A stretch of DNA of 64,000 nucleotides from CAZGEA01 sp964524515 (GTDB taxonomy: Bacteria > Patescibacteriota > Microgenomatia > UBA8517), in assembly GCA_964524515.1 (NCBI GenBank), contig CAZGEA010000002.1:143045-207044 (forward strand). Direction: 5' to 3'. The notes under the pieces were generated by a model. It ran no database searches, was not told the DNA's origin, and saw only the letters and a program-made list of their open reading frames with translations. Shown here one piece after another: positions 1 to 7,706 of the stretch. Both the position numbers and the translations under genes were made by a program. Every line of letters starts with the position of its first letter. The stretch's first letter is position 1.

Positions 1-423
1 TTATTAAAAGGTGTCAAAGAAACATTACTTGCAACTGTTATGTTTGGAATATTTTATTGGCCTGTTAATGAATTTGTTGTCGAAAAAACAGATTGGTTAT
101 CAATTAGTTTAATTACAAAATTAACAGCAGTTATTGTGGTTTTTTTATTCGTAAAATTTAGAAAACAAACACTAACAATTAATAAAGTTACTAATAAGTT
201 AGTGGTGTTGGTTTCTTGTGTCGGCTTACTCGAAGCGGTGGGAGTGTTATCTGTAACATTTGGTCAATCATATGGGGATGGAATTATAGTGGCTCCAATT
301 TCATCAGCATTAACAGTAGTAACGGTCGGATTGGCAATGATTTTCCTAAAAGAAAAAATAACCAAAATCCAAGCAGCTGGAATTATTATGGTAATAATAG
401 GTATAGTAATGACAGCTTTTTAA
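1..423 (+). CDS. EamA/DMT-family transporter, C-terminal part
   Basis: The reading frame is open from the first base, so the gene is cut by the window edge and only the last 140 codons are seen. The fragment has about four hydrophobic segments. It ends with the pattern typical of drug/metabolite transporters: a helix, then 'ALTVVTVGLAMIFLKEKI', then a final helix rich in Gly and Ile. EamA proteins are small-molecule exporters of the inner membrane; the substrate cannot be told. The stop lies 20 bp before the TspO gene on the same strand. Confidence 0.75.
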   Translation, partial: LLKGVKETLLATVMFGIFYWPVNEFVVEKTDWLSISLITKLTAVIVVFLFVKFRKQTLTINKVTNKLVVLVSCVGLLEAVGVLSVTFGQSYGDGIIVAPISSALTVVTVGLAMIFLKEKITKIQAAGIIMVIIGIVMTAF

Positions 424-430
424 AAAGGTA

Positions 431-442
431 TAAAATAGATAT
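431..442 (+). promoter_or_regulatory. -10 box for a leaderless tspO transcript
   Basis: TAAAAT at 431-436 is followed by 6 nt and then the ATG at 443. There is no Shine-Dalgarno sequence. This spacing would place the transcription start at or next to the A of the start codon. Confidence 0.5.
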
Positions 443-919
443 ATGCCCAAAAGTATTTCAAAACTAATTATTTCAATAATAGTTTGTCAATTTGCTGGAA
501 TTATTGGATCTTTATTTACAATTTCCTCAATATCAAATTGGTATAACACTTTAAATCAGCCAAGTTTTCGCCCACCAAACTCTGCATTTGGCCCAGTATG
601 GACAATTTTATATACACTCATGGGAATTTCGATGTATTGGATTTGGATGAAAATACCCAAAAACAAAAAAGCAAAAGAAGTTTTTAAATTATTCTTACTT
701 CACTTAATAATTAATTCAGCATGGTCAATTGTATTTTTCGGATTTCACCAAATCTTTTTAGCATTGATAGTCATAATAATTCTTTGGTTTATGATTGTTT
801 CTATAATGAAAAAAATGTTACTAATTGACTCAAGAGCATCAGGAATTTTATTTCCATATTTATTGTGGGTAAGTTTTGCTACAGTTTTAAATTATAGTAT
901 CTGGATGTTAAATAGATAG
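443..919 (+). CDS. TspO/MBR family protein
   Basis: A 158-aa protein with five predicted membrane helices, the normal length and fold of TspO/MBR (tryptophan-rich sensory protein / peripheral benzodiazepine receptor homologue). The signature is 'PSFRPPNSAFGPVWTILY' near residues 37-54, with the conserved Pro-Pro and the Trp-rich second helix, and a C-terminal 'FATVLNYSIWMLN' helix. The family binds porphyrins and other hydrophobic ligands in the membrane. The ligand here is unknown. The start is set by the adjacent -10 box; no ribosome binding site is seen. Confidence 0.9.
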   Translation: MPKSISKLIISIIVCQFAGIIGSLFTISSISNWYNTLNQPSFRPPNSAFGPVWTILYTLMGISMYWIWMKIPKNKKAKEVFKLFLLHLIINSAWSIVFFGFHQIFLALIVIIILWFMIVSIMKKMLLIDSRASGILFPYLLWVSFATVLNYSIWMLNR

Positions 920-975
920 ATTGTTTTGCAGGCATCAATAAAATCAAACACACCCTGTCCCTGTCAGTGGATTGA

Positions 976-988
976 TATAATAAGTACG
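976..988 (+). promoter_or_regulatory. -10 box before the deacetylase gene
   Basis: TATAAT at 976-981 is followed by 7 nt and the ATG at 989. This supports the ATG at 989 over an in-frame TTG at 926, which lies upstream of the promoter. Confidence 0.55.
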
Positions 989-1690
989 ATGAGACTAAAA
1001 AAGTTGGCCATTCTAGTTATTATTTTGTTGAATGTGTTTTTAATTTCTGCTTATGGGTTGTTCCAGTTAAGTAAATCCAGGACATTTCAATTTTTTGGAG
1101 GACTAGTTGATAGAGTTGAAACAAACAAAAAAGTAATAGCTCTAACTTTTGACGATGCGCCCACTGAGTATGTAAAAGATGTTCTCCAAATTTTGGATGA
1201 AAAAAATGTAAAAGCAACATTTTTCGTAATAGGACAGCAAATTGAAAAATATCCCGATACTACAAAAGAAATTGTCCAAAAAGGCCATGAATTGGGCAAT
1301 CACTCATATTCTCACAAAAGAATGGTACTAAAATGGCCGAAGTTTATAGATGATGAAATTAAAAAAACAAATAAACTAATAAAAGATTCTGGCTATTCTG
1401 GTGAAATCCATTTTCGTCCACCAAACGGCAAAAAATTGTTTTTCTTGCTCTGGTATTTGGCAAATCATAATATGAAAACAATTATGTGGGATGTCGAGCC
1501 AGATACGTATGGTGATTCAGAAGAGTTCTTGATTAATTACGTAGTAGAAAATTCAAACCCTGGATCAATAATCTTAATGCATCCATTTTGTCAATCATGC
1601 CAAAATGATCGAAATGCACTCGGCAAAATAATTGATAAATTACAATCAAAAGGTTATCAATTTGTAACAATATCAGAGCTTTTAAAGTAA
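989..1690 (+). CDS. Polysaccharide deacetylase (NodB/CE4 family)
   Basis: A 233-aa protein with an N-terminal membrane segment (residues 4-22) and a NodB domain facing outside. The first motif reads 'LTFDDAP' (usual TFDDGP) with the catalytic and metal Asp pair. Next come 'VKATFFVIG' and the metal-binding 'GNHSYSH', then 'HFRPPNG' and the late 'GSIILMH'. All CE4 landmarks are present. The enzyme hydrolyses N-acetyl groups from peptidoglycan or another cell-surface glycan; the substrate is not defined. The Gly to Ala change in the first motif is tolerated in some CE4 members. Confidence 0.88.
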   Translation: MRLKKLAILVIILLNVFLISAYGLFQLSKSRTFQFFGGLVDRVETNKKVIALTFDDAPTEYVKDVLQILDEKNVKATFFVIGQQIEKYPDTTKEIVQKGHELGNHSYSHKRMVLKWPKFIDDEIKKTNKLIKDSGYSGEIHFRPPNGKKLFFLLWYLANHNMKTIMWDVEPDTYGDSEEFLINYVVENSNPGSIILMHPFCQSCQNDRNALGKIIDKLQSKGYQFVTISELLK

Positions 1691-1731
1691 AAACAAAAAC
1701 AACGAAAAGTATATTTGAGTTATTATTAATT

Positions 1732-3474
1732 ATGTCTACTAAACTGTCGCTACTTTTGGCCACATTATTTATTTTATTTTTATTTAGCCCAACAAAAGTG
1801 TATGCTGCTACCTTTAATATTGATGCGACTGATGACACATCTGATTCAAACCCTGGCGACGGGATATGTAACGAAGGAAGTGGCTTTTGCACTCTTCGTG
1901 CAGCAATAGAAGAAGCAAATGCATTATCAGGAAGCGATACTGTCAATCTGCCAGCAGAGAATTATTCTTTAGGCACACAAATACAAATTACTTCAAATAT
2001 AACAGTAGTTGGAAGTGGCACTTCAGATGCCATTATAGATGGGGGATCCTCTACGAATTTATTTTTAATAAACTCAGGAGTAACATTTTCTTTATCAGGT
2101 GCGACACTGCGTTTTACAAGTGGTACATCAGGTGGTGCAATATCCCTCACACATTCCGACGCTACAGTTAATTTGACTGATGTTAATGTCTCGAGTAACT
2201 CGGCATTGCGAGGTGGGGCGATATATCAAAATGGTGGTACAATGACTCTTACTCGTGTGCGGGCTTTTCATAACAATGCTACTTCGGGCATCGGTGGCGC
2301 AATTTATTGCCAATCAGGTACTATGCAAATTGACAGCACAGCGGTGTATACCAATGAATCAAGCGCTGGTGGTGGAGGAATCGGATCTGGTTGCACTCTT
2401 ACCATAACAAATACCACTATTTACGATAACACCGCAGGGGGAGTTGGTGGGGCTATATCAAATAGCGGCACACTCTTTCTTTACAACTCTACGATTTTTT
2501 CCAATCAAGGTGCCAGTGATGCAAGTGGTGTATATATAACAGGCGATTTTAGAGGTAGAAATAATATTATTAGCTCTCCACAATCTGGCTTAAACTGTGT
2601 AAACGCGGGTGTTGGTACTGTTTTGTCACTTGGAGGAAATGTCCTTAGTGATAATTCTTGCTCAAGTGATATTTTTACTCAGTCGACTGATTTGATGAGT
2701 ACTGATCCACTTTTGGGGGAATTTGCAGATCATGGGGGCAGTGTACAAACAGTAGAACTTAAACGAAATTCGCCAGCAGTTGATGCTGGAGTTGATTCAG
2801 GCTGTCCTGTAACTGATGCCCGAGGTATTGCGCGGCCCCATGGTCCACATTGCGATAGTGGAGCATTTGAGTTGCAATATTATATTCCTCCGACACCTTC
2901 TGTCACTCCACCTCCTGTCCCTGGCTGCACTGCCACAGCTCCTATTGGAGTGCCTAATCTTTTTCAAATTGACCCAGCAGGTACGTATGTGGATTTGTAT
3001 TTCACTACAGTAAAAGAAAATACAGATTCATATCAAATATTTTATGGTACTAATAAAAACGCAGACCAGTATGCAGTGAGAGTGAACAACTCTAACAATC
3101 TGTGGGTTTTAGGGCAGTTAATATCTCATCTTAGTCCAAATACCGATTATTACTTTAAAGTACGAGCTGTCAATAATTGTAGTGCGGGTCAATTTAGTCA
3201 AATTGTTTCTGTAAAAACATTAGGGAGATTTGCTAATGTCTCAAGATTCTTTGCTAATCTCGTTAAAAAACCACCAGTTCCGGCTATTGCAACAATTACA
3301 CAAGATTTAAAAGATAGCTGTACATACACTGTTTTGTCAGGAGATAGTTTGTGGAGCATTGCACGTGCCAAGTGGGGAATAGGGACAAAGTATATAGATA
3401 TGCTGGGGCTTAATAAAAATCTATCAGAAAATACTTTTCTTCGAATAGGTCAGTCAATTAAACTTTGCGAGTAA
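1732..3474 (+). CDS. Secreted beta-helix protein with Fn3 and LysM domains
   Basis: A 580-aa secreted protein. A signal peptide (about residues 1-25, ending 'KVYAA') precedes a CSLREA-type start ('CTLRAAIEEANA'). It is followed by a right-handed parallel beta-helix of the polymorphic-outer-membrane-protein type, with repeated GGAI/GGGI turns. A 'choice-of-anchor Q' like block ends the helix ('NSPAVDAG', 'DSGAFEL', about 345-380). After a Pro-rich linker comes a fibronectin type III domain (about 400-495). Last is a LysM domain (about 527-579: 'YTVLSGDSLWSIA', 'LRIGQSIKL'). LysM binds peptidoglycan or chitin-like glycans, so the protein is probably displayed on the wall. Its role (adhesion or glycan binding) is inference. 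A TATTAT box lies 5 nt before the ATG. Confidence 0.82.
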   Translation: MSTKLSLLLATLFILFLFSPTKVYAATFNIDATDDTSDSNPGDGICNEGSGFCTLRAAIEEANALSGSDTVNLPAENYSLGTQIQITSNITVVGSGTSDAIIDGGSSTNLFLINSGVTFSLSGATLRFTSGTSGGAISLTHSDATVNLTDVNVSSNSALRGGAIYQNGGTMTLTRVRAFHNNATSGIGGAIYCQSGTMQIDSTAVYTNESSAGGGGIGSGCTLTITNTTIYDNTAGGVGGAISNSGTLFLYNSTIFSNQGASDASGVYITGDFRGRNNIISSPQSGLNCVNAGVGTVLSLGGNVLSDNSCSSDIFTQSTDLMSTDPLLGEFADHGGSVQTVELKRNSPAVDAGVDSGCPVTDARGIARPHGPHCDSGAFELQYYIPPTPSVTPPPVPGCTATAPIGVPNLFQIDPAGTYVDLYFTTVKENTDSYQIFYGTNKNADQYAVRVNNSNNLWVLGQLISHLSPNTDYYFKVRAVNNCSAGQFSQIVSVKTLGRFANVSRFFANLVKKPPVPAIATITQDLKDSCTYTVLSGDSLWSIARAKWGIGTKYIDMLGLNKNLSENTFLRIGQSIKLCE

Positions 3475-3577
3475 TTTTACAGGCTCACTATATCAAATCT
3501 GGAACACTTTACATATGAATTAAGGGAATTGTATAAAGTTATTTTGAGTTAAAATTATTTTGTCGGAGTATTAAAAG

Positions 3578-4279
3578 TTAAGGTTTTAGACTTTTAGAAG
3601 GATCTCCTGATAAAAAAGTATTAATTCTACTGACTATCTCATTTATTTTTGTTTTAGCTTCTGATGCGTTGACCCGATAATACTTTCCTTCAACAACATA
3701 AAATGAATACATTTCAGAGAGTTCTTGTATTGTGTTTGGAAGTTTTGGCCAGCTAGGATCATTTTTTAGTGATATATCTACACCAATTACATCTTCAAAA
3801 GTTTTATAAAAATTTCTCTCAGGAAAATGCCAATTTGAAGGTGGATCAGCCGGACGTACAGGATAAGGCAGGGAACAGGCACCTGGAAATACTTTAGTAA
3901 CTCTTTTGGGTCCCTTTAAAGTATTCACCACTTCCGAACTCAGATATATATTGGCATAAGCCCCTTCGCCTGCCATTTCTATATCAATTAAGTTTGCAGT
4001 GTAGTTTGGATTAATTGTTTTCATTTCCTGATAAAAATTATATTTTTGTTGCCACATTGATTCATTTCGTTGGACTAAATTGGGGTTTGATGTCGCAGGT
4101 GTAATACCAAATTGATCAAAAAGATCTATTACTGCTTCCCTATAAGAATTGTAATTATCAGGTTTCTCAAGCTCAGTAACCAAACGAACAGTGGATTGCC
4201 TCATAGCTTCTATTTTGCTTTCATCTTCTGGAGTTTTTATTCCCAAGTCCGGCAAATTATCTACACTTAATTCAGTCAT
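3578..4279 (-). CDS. Hypothetical protein (233 aa)
   Basis: I do not recognise this family. The protein is soluble, acidic at the N terminus, and has no signal peptide or membrane helix. It contains a Pro-rich centre ('PGACSLPYPVRPADPP') and a C-terminal helical stretch. A TATAAT box sits 5 nt upstream of the ATG with no Shine-Dalgarno sequence, which makes it a real, probably leaderless gene. It is followed on the same strand by nothing coding before the preceding secreted protein, with which it converges. Confidence 0.65.
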   Translation of the reverse strand: MTELSVDNLPDLGIKTPEDESKIEAMRQSTVRLVTELEKPDNYNSYREAVIDLFDQFGITPATSNPNLVQRNESMWQQKYNFYQEMKTINPNYTANLIDIEMAGEGAYANIYLSSEVVNTLKGPKRVTKVFPGACSLPYPVRPADPPSNWHFPERNFYKTFEDVIGVDISLKNDPSWPKLPNTIQELSEMYSFYVVEGKYYRVNASEAKTKINEIVSRINTFLSGDPSKSLKP

Positions 4280-4290
4280 TACTAATTATA
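4280..4290 (-). promoter_or_regulatory. -10 box, leaderless type
   Basis: On the minus strand TATAAT (4290-4285) is followed by 5 nt and the ATG at 4279. No Shine-Dalgarno sequence is present. Confidence 0.5.
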
Positions 4291-4351
4291 CAGTTTATCC
4301 TGGCTAAGGTTAGTTAATTTTGTTGGAGCCTACCAAATTTATTAATAGAGT

Positions 4352-4951
4352 TTAATGTAGTTCAAATCGCTCTCTATTTATAGTTTTATCAAAAGTATTA
4401 CTATCTAAGAATTCACAAGTACTTAAGTTATCTTTTTGTAAGGCTTTTGCAAACATTGAATCGGGATAGAATTCATAGCAAAGTATCGCTGTACCATTTT
4501 TATTTCCTGAATATAGTTCGCTTACTTGTTGATTGTTACAAATTGTTTTACCTAGAGTATTAGCTAAATAGACACGAATATGTCTAGCTTTTGCTGTACC
4601 TTGACAGAAATTGGATCCCATTTCTTCAAAAATATCTATTACTTGTCTTAATTTTTCTTCATTTTCTACCTTTTGATTATTTTTCAAATCAGACAATATA
4701 GAATTTATTTCTTTATCTAAATATAAATCATCGTACGCTTGTTTAGTATAGTTTTGACTCCTTGTGTCGATTTCAAATCCAAGATTATCTTGTTGTAGTT
4801 TCCAGGTCTGTTCCGCTAATCTATTTTGCTGAAGCAATATCAACAAGTTGAAAAGTGTAAGAATAATAGTAACAATAGTAGCAATTGCATTCAGTTGCGT
4901 GATTCTTGAGGTTTTTAATTTTCTTTTTAAAACTGGCCAACTAAAATAGTT
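4352..4951 (-). CDS. Membrane-anchored hypothetical protein
   Basis: 199 aa if started at the ATG at 4951 ('MNYFSWPVLKRK'). A basic N terminus is followed by one membrane helix (about residues 23-45, 'IATIVTIILTLFNLLILL'), then a coiled-coil-like cytoplasmic or external region. The layout is like the DUF4760 group, where a single helix precedes a helical domain ('RQVIDIFEEMGSNF'), but I cannot confirm the family. The frame stays open further upstream to 5152. That extension would run through the 89-bp repeat and is Cys/Arg-rich without family character, so I reject it. Confidence 0.6.
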   Translation of the reverse strand, partial: NYFSWPVLKRKLKTSRITQLNAIATIVTIILTLFNLLILLQQNRLAEQTWKLQQDNLGFEIDTRSQNYTKQAYDDLYLDKEINSILSDLKNNQKVENEEKLRQVIDIFEEMGSNFCQGTAKARHIRVYLANTLGKTICNNQQVSELYSGNKNGTAILCYEFYPDSMFAKALQKDNLSTCEFLDSNTFDKTINRERFELH

Positions 4952-4987
4952 CATTCTGATAACAAGAATACATCTTGTCAATCTATA

Positions 4988-5076
4988 TTGGCAGGGGTGG
5001 AAAGAATCGTGTGCACAACACGAAGTTCTCAATTGCACTCCTCGATTCTGACACAACTGCGAGCAACGCGAGCAGG
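4988..5076. repeat. 89-bp direct repeat, copy A (tRNA-Trp 3'-end derived)
   Basis: This 89-bp block is identical to 5826-5914 by eye and lies 838 bp from it in the same orientation. Its first part (4991-5009) equals the last 19 nt of the tRNA-Trp 3' region (5910-5928). The two copies bracket the DHFR-like gene, giving the layout of an integration at a tRNA 3' end. Confidence 0.85.
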
Positions 5077-5171
5077 CATTAGCATGCGACCTTCGAACAA
5101 TTTGGAACAAAATCAACACTTTGGAACTTGAAAGAATACATGAATTTCTCAATCGTCAATCAAATTTTGCT

Positions 5172-5774
5172 TTATGCTAACTCTGAATCGAGCGGTTCCG
5201 AGGGTTCGTAGGTTGCAAATATTATACCCGTGGAGGTAATTTTTCCTTCCACCAACTTAAAACGCTCTGGTTGCGTTCCTTCTGCGAATAATTTTTTTCC
5301 AGTACCAATAGTGATGGGGAATGTCCAAAGGTACATTCGGTCTACAAGGTTATTTTCAAGAAGTGTTTGAATAAGATTACTGCTACCCCATACCCACAGG
5401 TCCGGACCGTCTGAATTTTTCAGTTTTTTTATCTCTTCTACTACATCACCTGTAATAAGTTCGGAGTTGTCCCAGGAGAGAGTAATTGGTTTATGTGAGA
5501 CAACATACTTTTTCGCCTTACTATATGGTTTTCCCCAATGTGGTTCATCCTCATGCTTCGGCCAGAATCCTGCGAAAATATCATAGGTTTTTCTTCCAAA
5601 GAGTAAATCAAAAGGTTCGGCTTGAATTGTGTCTGTTATCTTGTCTGCTTCTTCGTCCCAGCCAACCATCCAGCCTCCATATTTGAATCCTTCTGATGCA
5701 TCCTCCTTTGAAGCTCCCGGAGCTTGCATAACGCCGTCAAGAGTAAGCATGGTAGTAGTTATGATTTTACGCAT
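5172..5774 (-). CDS. Dihydrofolate reductase family protein (RibD C-terminal domain)
   Basis: A 200-aa single-domain protein of the RibD_C/DHFR-like family. Landmarks are the N-terminal 'TTTMLTLDGVMQAPG', the 'DLLFGRKTYDIFAGFWP' strand-helix, and 'LWVWGSSNLIQTLLENNLVDR' in the nucleotide-binding half. The C terminus has 'GTGKKLFAEG'. Such proteins are NADPH-dependent reductases; the substrate of stand-alone members is mostly unknown. The gene lies inside the 89-bp repeat pair beside tRNA-Trp, and its sequence looks less AT-rich than its neighbours, which suggests transfer. A TATAAT box is 9 nt before the ATG. Confidence 0.88.
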   Translation of the reverse strand: MRKIITTTMLTLDGVMQAPGASKEDASEGFKYGGWMVGWDEEADKITDTIQAEPFDLLFGRKTYDIFAGFWPKHEDEPHWGKPYSKAKKYVVSHKPITLSWDNSELITGDVVEEIKKLKNSDGPDLWVWGSSNLIQTLLENNLVDRMYLWTFPITIGTGKKLFAEGTQPERFKLVEGKITSTGIIFATYEPSEPLDSELA

Positions 5775-5825
5775 AATAATTAAATTATATCAAAGGTGAA
5801 GAGTTCGATGATAGTACGACCAAGG

Positions 5826-5914
5826 TTGGCAGGGGTGGAAAGAATCGTGTGCACAACACGAAGTTCTCAATTGCACTCCTCGATTCTGACACAACTGCGA
5901 GCAACGCGAGCAGG
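5826..5914. repeat. 89-bp direct repeat, copy B, abutting tRNA-Trp
   Basis: Identical to copy A. Its last four bases overlap the tRNA-Trp 3' end (5911-5914), so the tRNA 3' segment occurs three times in head-to-tail order: 4991-5009, 5829-5847 and 5910-5928. Confidence 0.85.
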
Positions 5915-5981
5915 GGTGGAAAGAATCGAACTTTCAATAAAGGTTTTGGAGACCTCCGGTATACCATTTACCTACACCCCT
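5911..5981 (-). tRNA. tRNA-Trp (CCA anticodon)
   Basis: On the minus strand the acceptor stem AGGGGTG pairs fully with CACCCCT. The D-arm is GGTA..TACC. The anticodon arm GAGGT-CTCCAAA-ACCTT carries anticodon CCA, and the T-arm GAAAG-TTCGATT-CTTTC is perfect. The discriminator is G, as expected for tryptophan. The 3' CCA is not encoded. The 3' end is the source of the nearby repeat pair. Confidence 0.93.
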
Positions 5982-6087
5982 AATTTGATAAGGGCAAAAA
6001 ACTTAACAAGCCTAATTATAGCAAAGAATATTTTTAATTATTGAAATTATTAATAAATAATGGGGAATTACCTGGAGAAAGAACGGA

Positions 6088-6208
6088 TCCCATTGAAACT
6101 CAAGCTTTTATTAAAGACATTTAGTGGGCGCTAGTGCCTAAATGTTTTGTTATAGCTGTTGCTCGGTTTCAATGGGACGTAAGAACTAAGTTCGGGTAAA
6201 AAAATTTA
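6088..6208. other. Strong nested inverted repeat, possible RNA element
   Basis: An intergenic structure with a perfect 12-bp outer stem (6088-6099 with 6166-6177). A perfect 8-bp inner stem (6117-6124 with 6138-6145) caps a small GC hairpin. A short GAAC/GTTC hairpin follows near 6182-6195. No coding frame covers it. It could be a processed RNA, the 3' end of the minus-strand gene at 6210-6548, or the end of a mobile segment next to tRNA-Trp. I cannot assign a family or strand. Confidence 0.55.
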
Positions 6209-6209
6209 T

Positions 6210-6548
6210 TTAGCTGAGGTATGGATTATCGTCCAACATGCGTTCCATGTCGCCAGACGAAAGCGCGTACGCTTTTCCAATACCAAAGTTTCTCGAGACC
6301 GGCAGTTCAATGCTGTCAACTGTGACCTTTTGGGTCGCCAGATCGACAAGCAATTTGTCAAGTGTTGTCCTTCCTGCGAACAGAAGATCTTCTGTCTTGA
6401 AGCACTCGTAGCAGTCTGGAAAATCTAAGTAAGAAATCAACTGTTTCAGTCGATCTTGTACTTGGGTGTTACCCTTTAGATCTCCTAGGTGCCCACGAAG
6501 TCCACTCGCAACAACGGAACAAGCTTGATTTTGTGCAACTGGGGTCAT
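6210..6548 (-). CDS. Hypothetical protein with strong promoter and long leader
   Basis: 112 aa from the ATG at 6548 ('MTPVAQNQACSVVASG'). The frame extends upstream, but that part is a hairpin in the leader, not protein. Not recognised. It is soluble, mostly helical, with three Cys residues. An AAGGTAAGG sequence lies about 9 nt upstream as ribosome binding site. A consensus-like promoter (TTGACA, 17 bp, TATAGT) about 135 bp upstream implies a structured 5' leader. It belongs to a run of small minus-strand genes that look like separate transcription units. Confidence 0.6.
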   Translation of the reverse strand: MTPVAQNQACSVVASGLRGHLGDLKGNTQVQDRLKQLISYLDFPDCYECFKTEDLLFAGRTTLDKLLVDLATQKVTVDSIELPVSRNFGIGKAYALSSGDMERMLDDNPYLS

Positions 6549-6586
6549 TTCATTTACCTTACCTTCTGTATGCTTGCAGTTTAGCG

Positions 6587-6638
6587 CCGCACAAGAGACT
6601 CTTTTACGCTTTAAAACGCAAAAAAGCTCCCTGTGCGG
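6587..6638 (-). promoter_or_regulatory. 5' leader hairpin
   Basis: CCGCACA (6587-6593) pairs with TGTGCGG (6632-6638), with further imperfect pairing inside. The hairpin lies in the leader between the strong promoter and the start at 6548, about 40 nt before the start codon. It could act in mRNA stability or as an attenuator; there is no run of T after it. Confidence 0.5.
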
Positions 6639-6683
6639 AGCCAAACAACATAGTTAAAGTGCGAATTACTAACTATGCTCAGT

Positions 6684-6712
6684 ACTATAGCATGCCTGAA
6701 GCTAATTGTCAA
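6684..6712 (-). promoter_or_regulatory. Strong sigma-70-type promoter
   Basis: On the minus strand TTGACA (6712-6707), a 17-bp spacer and TATAGT (6689-6684). This is near consensus and drives the gene at 6210-6548 with a leader of roughly 130 nt. Confidence 0.75.
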
Positions 6713-6742
6713 GTAACTATAGGACAAAATAGGCATTAAAAA

Positions 6743-6776
6743 AGCACCTTTGTCAATGTGTTGTCACAAAGGTGCT
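6743..6776 (-). terminator. Rho-independent terminator
   Basis: A perfect 11-bp stem (AGCACCTTTGT, 6743-6753, with 6766-6776). Read on the minus strand it is followed by TTTTTT. It ends the zinc-ribbon gene at 6804-7118. Confidence 0.88.
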
Positions 6777-6803
6777 TCAGGATCAATTTATTTGACTAAA
6801 ATT

Positions 6804-7118
6804 TTATTTACTAGAACCGTCTGGCGCTGGAAAATCAAATGGCACTGCCAACCCTCGGTTTGGATCAAAACTAACAGATGGCAAATTACCAGTGTCACGT
6901 TTTTCAGCACATTTCCTACAATTCACACGAGGCGATGTGGATCCTTTTACAACAATTACCGCTCGGCATGAACAACACGATCTAAAGCTGCATTGGTCTT
7001 CATGTTCTTTTGCGTACTCCTTGTCAGTCCATGAACGACCCCAATCAATTACAGGATTATCACATGCCGTTTTCCACGATTCAGATGATTTTCGCCGAGT
7101 AGTTGTAGACGATGTCAT
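6804..7118 (-). CDS. Small zinc-ribbon-like hypothetical protein
   Basis: 104 aa from the ATG at 7118, chosen because GGAG lies 5 nt upstream; a start 15 nt earlier lacks this. The protein holds the Cys pattern 'CSFRSCCSCRA' followed 17 residues later by 'CRKC', a likely zinc ribbon. The N terminus is Ser/Thr/Arg-rich. There is no membrane segment. Function is unknown; zinc-ribbon proteins of this size often bind nucleic acid or protein. The gene has its own strong terminator at 6743-6776. Confidence 0.65.
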   Translation of the reverse strand: MTSSTTTRRKSSESWKTACDNPVIDWGRSWTDKEYAKEHEDQCSFRSCCSCRAVIVVKGSTSPRVNCRKCAEKRDTGNLPSVSFDPNRGLAVPFDFPAPDGSSK

Positions 7119-7194
7119 GGTTTCTCCAATCAAACAAATAAAATGTACGAGAACCTATATTTTATCACAGAAGCCAATTTTTCCAAAAAAAATA

Positions 7195-7232
7195 CTCCCA
7201 CGAAAGAGAATGAGGGTTCTCGATTGTGGGAG
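7195..7232 (-). terminator. Rho-independent terminator
   Basis: CTCCCAC (7195-7201) pairs with GTGGGAG (7226-7232), with an inner GAGAA/TTCTC stem. On the minus strand it is followed by TATTTTTTTT. It ends the gene at 7265-7636. Confidence 0.85.
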
Positions 7233-7264
7233 CAAACAAATATTTATTAAATTTTTCTATTTTT

Positions 7265-7636
7265 TCAGTTGGAGGTGGGCAAGTACACATATATCGGTCC
7301 TATTTTTGGTAGGATATCGCAAATGCAGAAAAGTTGATTTTCCTGAGTGCGAAGAAGCTCAGTTGTTACTGTTGGACAAGTTTCAATCATCTTTTTGCCG
7401 GTTGGCTTATAGGAAACTCGAAATTTTACCATCCAGTAATCTCTCCCTGGAGGTAAACCGTCCATTGCAACATCTGTGTGTGCTTGATATGCACCATGTA
7501 CTTCAAGATTAACAATTCCAAATTGTCTCAATTCCCAAATTGTTTTTGGGGTTTCACCACTTTGTCTTGGTCTTGTTGTTTTGAGAAATTCTGGATCCTC
7601 AAAGCAGCTCAGTGGAAATAAAGTATGTTTCGGCAC
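7265..7636 (-). CDS. Hypothetical protein (123 aa)
   Basis: Not recognised. The start is GTG at 7636, preceded at 5 nt by a perfect AGGAGG, the best ribosome binding site in this area. The protein looks like a small beta-rich domain ('YWMVKFRVSYKPTGKK') with three Cys residues and no signal peptide. It is followed by a strong terminator. Like its neighbours it forms a single-gene unit with a Shine-Dalgarno leader, unlike the leaderless housekeeping genes. Confidence 0.6.
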   Translation of the reverse strand: MPKHTLFPLSCFEDPEFLKTTRPRQSGETPKTIWELRQFGIVNLEVHGAYQAHTDVAMDGLPPGRDYWMVKFRVSYKPTGKKMIETCPTVTTELLRTQENQLFCICDILPKIGPIYVYLPTSN

Positions 7637-7706
7637 ATGATCCTCCTATGTAATGTGCTCGCTGTCGATGCTTGAAGTATAGATTAAAGAAGCCTAAATA
7701 GCTAAT

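Noticed and set aside
4952..5152. Upstream extension of the membrane protein at 4352-4951
   Set aside because: The extension runs through the 89-bp repeat, is rich in Cys and Arg, and lacks similarity to a signal or domain. The ATG at 4951 starts just before the membrane helix.
6088..6177. CRISPR repeat-like ends (ATTGAAAC and GTTTCAAT)
   Set aside because: The two copies are inverted and form one stem. There is no array of spaced direct repeats and no cas gene in the window.
6892..7512. Long plus-strand open frame (206 codons)
   Set aside because: It crosses a minus-strand terminator and covers two minus-strand genes that have Shine-Dalgarno sites and terminators. It has no start signal and no family character.
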